From an uncultured Clostridia bacterium (GTDB taxonomy: Bacteria > Bacillota > Clostridia > Oscillospirales > Acutalibacteraceae): DNA of 11,446 nt. The notes beneath the pieces were generated by a model. That model saw only the letters and a list, made by a program, of their open reading frames with translations. It had not been told where the DNA came from and ran no database searches. The position numbers and the translations under genes are program-made. The stretch covers positions 1 to 11,446 of the forward strand of contig CAMUZD010000026.1 in NCBI GenBank assembly GCA_947165115.1. Direction: 5' to 3'. Positions within the stretch are counted from its first letter, which is position 1; every line of letters begins with the position of its first letter. This document shows, in pieces, positions 7,452 through 11,446 of the stretch.

Positions 7452-8558
7452 TTACCAGGTTCCTTTTATCAGCTTCCAGATGTCACTGAATGAAATCACG
7501 GCCATCAGCGCGAGCAGAAGTATCATTCCTATCGCGTGGACGAGTCCCTCAAACTTGCGCGGAATCGGCTTTCTGAATATCATCTCGACAACTATGAAGA
7601 AGAGATGTCCGCCGTCAAGCGCAGGCAGGGGCAGAAGGTTGAAGAGGCCTATATTTATCGCAATCAGCGCCATGAGCATGAGAACATAATCCCAGTTCGC
7701 GCTCTTGGTCGCAGTCTGTGCGGCGTCCGCAATATATGAGACGGTGCCTATCGGGCCCGAGAGATCGCTCATCTTATAGTGGCCTGTCGCGAGGTCAAAG
7801 AGTGAGAGATAAACAAGGCGCGAATAGGTCAGCGATTCCGTGACCGTATTTTTCAGAACGCTTTTGACGCTCGGCTCGACGCCGACTATCACGAAATCAT
7901 AGATAATCGTGAAAAACTGTCTGCCCTTGACTTCTCTGTATTCGGTCTGGAAAGCGACGTTTTTGCACTCGACCTTCTTGCCGTCGCGCTTTACGACGAT
8001 ATCGAATACGCCGTCGTCGTCCCTCTGCATGAGGAAGGTGACATCCTCGCCCGAGAAAACTCTGTGGCCGTTGATTTTATAAAACTGGTCGCCTTCTTTA
8101 AGCCCGTAGGAGGGGCTGGTCGCATCCTTTGAGAAGGAATGAATTTCCGTAGTAGAGATAAGATTGTTTGTGGTCGCGAGCATTATCATAACTATAATGA
8201 CGCCCATAATCACGTTGACAGCGCCGCCCGCTATGATGACGAAGAATCTTTTCCACGCCTTCTGATTGCAGAAGGCGCGCTCATCGTCGCTCTCGGTGTT
8301 TTCGCCCTCCATTGAGACGAATCCGCCTATCGGGAAAAGGCGCAGGGAATACTGAGTTTCGCCCTTCTTCTTTTTGAGAAGAACGGGGCCCATACCCATC
8401 GAGAATTCGTTGATCTTGATTTTGAAAAGCTTGGCGACGGTAAAATGGCCGAGCTCATGGAAGAAAATCAGCAGACCGAAGAAAAGAATTGCTATGAGTA
8501 TCGGCCACGCCTTGCTCCATATCGCGCCTGCCGTGATAAGAGGTATTGTTCCGGTCAT
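7452..8558 (-). CDS. rseP: RseP-like site-2 intramembrane zinc metalloprotease
   Basis: 368 aa. A membrane protease of the S2P/RseP (RasP) family, which cuts transmembrane anti-sigma factors and leftover signal peptides within the bilayer. The first membrane helix (about 18-38) carries the zinc site HELGH (H34, E35, H38). A second helix is at about 104-128. A single PDZ domain follows (about 135-205, with GLKEGDQFYKINGH). SGPIG is at 267-271, and the third zinc ligand lies in NLLPLPALDGG (N307, D315), with another helix at 342-358. Bacillota RseP usually has one PDZ domain where E. coli has two; this agrees. Start at 8558: GGAGG lies 7 nt upstream, and the ATG overlaps the dxr stop (ATGA). 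It sits between dxr and ispG, a common Firmicutes order. The target here is unknown. Confidence 0.96.
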   Translation of the reverse strand: MTGTIPLITAGAIWSKAWPILIAILFFGLLIFFHELGHFTVAKLFKIKINEFSMGMGPVLLKKKKGETQYSLRLFPIGGFVSMEGENTESDDERAFCNQKAWKRFFVIIAGGAVNVIMGVIIVMIMLATTNNLISTTEIHSFSKDATSPSYGLKEGDQFYKINGHRVFSGEDVTFLMQRDDDGVFDIVVKRDGKKVECKNVAFQTEYREVKGRQFFTIIYDFVIVGVEPSVKSVLKNTVTESLTYSRLVYLSLFDLATGHYKMSDLSGPIGTVSYIADAAQTATKSANWDYVLMLMALIAINIGLFNLLPLPALDGGHLFFIVVEMIFRKPIPRKFEGLVHAIGMILLLALMAVISFSDIWKLIKGTW

Positions 8559-9697
8559 ATATCCGCCTCCGTTCTCATTCTTATTTCTCTGTCAAGTTCA
8601 AGAATATCATCAAGATTATAGTTTTCATTATCTGCGGGGAATGAGAGTGCTCTTTCAACGCACTTTGCTATGTCGCCGAATTTTATCCTGCCATGTCTGA
8701 AAAGCTCGTTTGCCTTTTCGTTTGCGGCGTTCACCGCGGCAGTGTATAAGCCGCCCTTTCTCAAAGCCTCGCGGCAGTAATCCATACACCTGAAGGTCTC
8801 GTTATCGGGTTTTGAGAAGGTGAGGGTCGCCGCTTCGGCGAGGTCGAGCTCCTTTACGGGGCTGACGAATCTGTCCGGATATGTCAGCGCATACTGAATC
8901 GGAATTCTCATATCCGGAACCCCGAGCTGGGCAATAACCGAATTATCGGTGTATTCAACCATGGAATGAACGATGCTCTGTCTGTGAACAAGCACCTCGA
9001 TTTTATCCTCGGGCATATCAAAAAGACGGACCGCCTCGATTATCTCAAGTCCCTTATTCATCATTGTAGCCGAATCGATGGTTATTTTTGCGCCCATCGA
9101 CCAGTTGGGATGCTTCAGGGCCTGCTCGGCAGTCACATTTTCGAGCTCATGAGCCTTTTTTCCGAAGAAGGGTCCGCCCGAAGCGGTGAGGATGAGTTTC
9201 TTCACCTGCTTTTTATCCGCGCATCCCTGAAGGGACTGGAAAATCGCGGAATGTTCGCTGTCAACGGGCAGGATTGAAATATTTTTCTCTTTCGCCAGCC
9301 TGTTTACGAGCACGCCACCCGCGACCATCGTCTCTTTATTGGCGAGCGCGATATTGTTGCCCGCTTCAATCGCTGCGAGAGTCGGCGCGAGGCCGGCTAT
9401 GCCGACAAGGCTGTTTAGAACACAGTCCGCTTTTAAGCCCGCGCATTCGAGCACGCCTTCGCCGCCCGCGAGGATTTCGGTATCGGTGTCGGCGACTTTT
9501 ATTTTAAGCTCGGCCGCTTTCGCCACATCGGCGACGGCCGCATATTTCGGATGGAACTCCCTTATCTGGTTTTCGAGGATATCCGTCCTCACATTCGAGG
9601 TGAGGGCAAGAATATCAAGGCCCATAAGCTTTGCGACGTCGAGCGCCTGCACGCCTATTGAGCCTGTCGAACCCAGAATAGTGAGAGTTTCAATCAT
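8555..9697 (-). CDS. dxr: 1-deoxy-D-xylulose 5-phosphate reductoisomerase
   Basis: 380 aa, standard length. Dxr converts DXP to 2-C-methyl-D-erythritol 4-phosphate with NADPH, the committed step of the MEP isoprenoid pathway and the target of fosmidomycin. Visible motifs: NADPH-binding GSTGSIG (9-15); ALANKE (117-122); metal-binding LPVDSEHS (D146, E148); substrate-binding TASGGPF (S173) and HPNWSMG (H196); and TMMNKGLE (N214, K215, E218). All catalytic positions known from the E. coli enzyme are present. GGAGG is 6 nt before the ATG at 9697. The stop overlaps the rseP start by four bases (ATGA). Unusually for this operon, a hairpin lies just 20 nt upstream in the gap to cdsA, so dxr level may depend on read-through or on RNA structure. 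Confidence 0.98.
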   Translation of the reverse strand: MIETLTILGSTGSIGVQALDVAKLMGLDILALTSNVRTDILENQIREFHPKYAAVADVAKAAELKIKVADTDTEILAGGEGVLECAGLKADCVLNSLVGIAGLAPTLAAIEAGNNIALANKETMVAGGVLVNRLAKEKNISILPVDSEHSAIFQSLQGCADKKQVKKLILTASGGPFFGKKAHELENVTAEQALKHPNWSMGAKITIDSATMMNKGLEIIEAVRLFDMPEDKIEVLVHRQSIVHSMVEYTDNSVIAQLGVPDMRIPIQYALTYPDRFVSPVKELDLAEAATLTFSKPDNETFRCMDYCREALRKGGLYTAAVNAANEKANELFRHGRIKFGDIAKCVERALSFPADNENYNLDDILELDREIRMRTEADI

Positions 9698-9717
9698 AAT
9701 TATCCTCCGGGGAAAAG

Positions 9718-9737
9718 AAAACGCCTTGCGGCGTTTT
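9718..9737 (-). terminator. GNRA-capped hairpin between cdsA and dxr (attenuator-like)
   Basis: Perfect 8-bp stem AAAACGCC / GGCGTTTT. The loop reads GCAA on the minus strand, a GNRA tetraloop. The cdsA stop is 7 nt upstream, and TTTTCTTTT follows, as in an intrinsic terminator. The dxr ribosome binding site starts within about 15 nt. Since no promoter fits between the hairpin and dxr, complete termination would silence the downstream genes. Partial attenuation, or an mRNA end or processing signal, is more likely. Confidence 0.6.
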
Positions 9738-9744
9738 CGCAGTT

Positions 9745-10614
9745 TTATTTAACCAAAACCGAGAGAAGTATTCTCAGCGTGAGATACATTGAGGGCATCG
9801 TGAAGAGGAAGGAATCGACTCTGTCCATCGCTCCGCCGTGCTCGGGGAAGAGGGTGCCGAAATCCTTGACTCCGTAGTTTCTCTTTATAACGCTCGCCGC
9901 GAGGTCTCCGCACATTCCCATAATGCAGCAGATGGGTATATATGCGAGAACCATCCACCATCTGATTGTGTCGGTGCCGAAATAGAATCTGTTGCAGATG
10001 AAGAATGCTATCAGCGAAGAGATTGTAGTTCCGACCACGCCGGCAACCGCGCCCTCAACCGATTTGTTGGGGCTGATTGTCGGGGCGAGCTTATGCTTGC
10101 CGAAAGCCTTTCCGAAGAAGAGAGCGAAGGTGTCGCACAGCCACGCGCAGAACATCGGCATAAGCAGCAGGAATATGATATTCGAGCGGCAGAATAAAAC
10201 AGGAAACTGCTCGAGAAAATGAACGGTCATAACAACCGTCGCCATCGCGAGAGAAACCGCAACGGAGGCAAAAACTCCGATTGCCACATGCTCAAATCTT
10301 GTCACATTATACATTTTAAGCATAAGGATGAGCACCGCGAGCACGAAGACCGCAACTATAACGAGCCCCGAGACCGGAACATATTTTCCCAGATCGAGGG
10401 CGGCGTAAGCGCAGAGGCAGACAGAGAACGTAACCATAATTCTTGTCAGCGCCTTATTCTTACAGCCCGAAACGCCCATTATTTCGTGAACGCACAATCC
10501 CGTCAGAAGCGCTGCCGGAATTGTCATTACTTCCTCGTAACCGTAGCCCGTGCAGACGAGCATACCTATTGCAAAAATGGCAAGCGCAAGGCCCACCGCT
10601 ATTCTGACTTTCAT
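9745..10614 (-). CDS. cdsA: Phosphatidate cytidylyltransferase (CDP-diglyceride synthase)
   Basis: 289 aa integral membrane protein with about seven or eight hydrophobic helices. CdsA makes CDP-diacylglycerol from CTP and phosphatidic acid, the precursor of phosphatidylglycerol and cardiolipin. The family hallmark is in the C-terminal half: CDTFALFFGKAFGKHKLAP (160-178), SPNKSVEG (181-188), MCGDLAASVIKRNYGVKD (234-251) and HGGAMDRVDS (259-268), including the metal-binding aspartates. SPNKS departs slightly from the commoner SPKKT/S. The N-terminal half is poorly conserved and cysteine-rich, as is usual in divergent members. The ATG at 10614 is chosen because AGGGAG lies 8 nt upstream and residues after it form the first helix; the in-frame ATG at 10728 would run into uppS. 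The gene lies 19 nt after the uppS stop. Confidence 0.95.
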   Translation of the reverse strand: MKVRIAVGLALAIFAIGMLVCTGYGYEEVMTIPAALLTGLCVHEIMGVSGCKNKALTRIMVTFSVCLCAYAALDLGKYVPVSGLVIVAVFVLAVLILMLKMYNVTRFEHVAIGVFASVAVSLAMATVVMTVHFLEQFPVLFCRSNIIFLLLMPMFCAWLCDTFALFFGKAFGKHKLAPTISPNKSVEGAVAGVVGTTISSLIAFFICNRFYFGTDTIRWWMVLAYIPICCIMGMCGDLAASVIKRNYGVKDFGTLFPEHGGAMDRVDSFLFTMPSMYLTLRILLSVLVK

Positions 10615-10633
10615 ACCAAAAACTCCCTGCCGG

Positions 10634-11365
10634 TCATACTCCGCCGAAACGCCTGTGGCGCGAGCAGTAATCGAGAATCGCTCTGTCGAGGTCATCTGTT
10701 GTGAAATCCGGCCATAATATATCATCAAACCAGAATTCGGAATAAGCCGACTGCCAAATCATAAAATTGGACAGGCGGTATTCTCCGCTCGGTCTGATTA
10801 TCAGATCCGGGTCCGGCTGACCCGCCGTGAAAAGAAAGGAGGAGACCGTATCCTCGGAAATATCCGCGGGATTCAGTTCGCCCTTTTTGACCTTTTCCGC
10901 TATTTTTCTGACAGAGTGAACTATCTCATCCCTGCCGCCGTAATTTATCGCAAGGTTGACCTGCATAACTTTTTTATCGGCAGAATCCTTCTCGAGCGTG
11001 TCGATATTCTTAACGATATCTGCCGGCAGGCCCTGTCTCTCACCTATGAGGTGAAACTGCAGACCCCTCGCTTCGTTTTCTTTTTCTCTGTCTTTCGCCT
11101 CTTTGAGAAAGCTGCGGAATATCTTCATTATGGCGGCGACCTCTTTGGGCGGTCTGCGCCAGTTTTCGGTGGAAAAGGCATAGAATGTCATGCATTCTAT
11201 GCCGATATCCGCTGCGTAATCACAAATTTTACGAAAGACCTCGGCTCCGGCTTTATGACCTTCGCTGCGCTCAAGGCCGCGTTTTGTGGCCCACCTGCCG
11301 TTGCCGTCCATTATTATGCCTATATGTTTAGGCAAGGTAATGCCGTCAAGCTGTTCCCGAGTCAT
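10634..11365 (-). CDS. uppS: Undecaprenyl diphosphate synthase (cis-prenyltransferase)
   Basis: 243 aa, usual length. UppS condenses eight isopentenyl diphosphates onto farnesyl diphosphate with cis double bonds to give undecaprenyl diphosphate, the lipid carrier for peptidoglycan and other surface polymers. It acts at the inner face of the membrane. Conserved regions: HIGIIMDGNGRWA with catalytic D20; GHKAG (36-40); FSTENW (64-69); NYGGRDEI (141-148); and RPSGEYRLSNFMIWQSAYSEFWF (191-213, with E210). The common RTSGE is RPSGE here, a variation I recall in clostridial members. The start ATG overlaps the frr stop by one base (TAATG). The ribosome site is weak or distant (AGGAAA), so translation probably depends on coupling to frr. 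The substrate supply comes from the MEP pathway to which dxr and ispG in this operon belong. Confidence 0.97.
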   Translation of the reverse strand: MTREQLDGITLPKHIGIIMDGNGRWATKRGLERSEGHKAGAEVFRKICDYAADIGIECMTFYAFSTENWRRPPKEVAAIMKIFRSFLKEAKDREKENEARGLQFHLIGERQGLPADIVKNIDTLEKDSADKKVMQVNLAINYGGRDEIVHSVRKIAEKVKKGELNPADISEDTVSSFLFTAGQPDPDLIIRPSGEYRLSNFMIWQSAYSEFWFDDILWPDFTTDDLDRAILDYCSRHRRFGGV

Positions 11366-11446
11366 TATACCGTCATTATTTCCTGTTCTTTTTCTTTTGC
11401 GGCTTCATCGATCTGCCGGATACCTTTTTCGGATAGTGGAGCGAGA
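11365..11446 (-). CDS. frr: Ribosome recycling factor, C-terminal fragment
   Basis: Only the last 26 codons and the TAA stop are in the window; the gene begins beyond the right edge. The visible residues (LAPLSEKGIRQIDEAAKEKE then QEIMTV) align with the closing helix of RRF, whose usual form is LTDKYIKEIDEL-KEKEKEIMEV. RRF works with EF-G to split post-termination ribosomes. Identity is also supported by position: frr directly precedes uppS and cdsA in most Firmicutes. The T-D to S-E and Y to G changes are mild for this helix. The stop shares one base with the uppS start. Confidence 0.86.
   Translation of the reverse strand, partial: LAPLSEKGIRQIDEAAKEKEQEIMTV

Noticed and set aside
6857..7489. 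Plus-strand frame of 210 codons opposite ispG
   Set aside because: It is antisense to intact ispG; no domain is recognised.
10615..10728. N-terminal extension of CdsA to the ATG at 10728
   Set aside because: It would overlap the conserved C-terminus of UppS by about 95 bases, and the residues are not membrane-like; the ATG at 10614 has a good ribosome site.
1..11446. CRISPR array, transposon, prophage or tRNA gene
   Set aside because: No regularly spaced repeats, transposase or integrase motifs, terminal repeats or cloverleaf-like sequences were seen in the window.

Overview
The window looks like part of a Bacillota (Clostridia) chromosome, probably a gut-type Oscillospirales/Ruminococcaceae relative. 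The reasons are a full-length PolC-type replicative polymerase, which is restricted to Gram-positive Firmicutes and their relatives; the conserved frr-uppS-cdsA-dxr-rseP-ispG-polC gene order; GGAGG-type ribosome binding sites; and protein sequences of clostridial style. This placement is inferred from content and not from a database search.

Layout. (1) Positions 1-297, plus strand: the last 98 codons of a secreted-type glycoside hydrolase (GH5/endoglycoceramidase-like C-terminal beta domain), followed by a strong hairpin that can terminate transcription from both sides. (2) Positions 340-602: AT-rich, no gene seen, small palindromes and a weak minus-strand terminator. (3) Positions 603-1803, minus strand: a two-gene accessory operon. 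It encodes a 111-aa CxxC protein of unknown function, then a 282-aa protein joining an XRE-type DNA-binding domain to a RelA/SpoT-type HD (ppGpp hydrolase) domain with no synthetase domain. A palindromic operator-like site overlaps the predicted promoter. (4) Positions 2062-11446, minus strand: a tightly packed housekeeping operon, transcribed right to left. Its genes are frr (3' end only), uppS, cdsA, dxr, rseP, ispG and polC, and it closes with a terminator hairpin at about 1979-2022.

How the genes work together. Dxr and IspG are the second and the penultimate enzymes of the MEP isoprenoid pathway. UppS uses the resulting isoprenyl diphosphates to make undecaprenyl diphosphate, the lipid carrier for cell wall synthesis. 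CdsA makes CDP-diacylglycerol for phospholipids. RseP is an intramembrane protease. Frr recycles ribosomes and PolC replicates the chromosome. Gene ends overlap or nearly touch (TAATG, ATGA, a 1-nt gap, a 14-nt overlap), which points to translational coupling. The only clear break inside the operon is a GNRA-capped hairpin between cdsA and dxr.

The most interesting item is the small accessory operon. The HTH-alarmone hydrolase architecture, the self-control-type operator and the unknown partner protein together suggest a compact stress-responsive regulatory unit. The housekeeping operon itself is ordinary.
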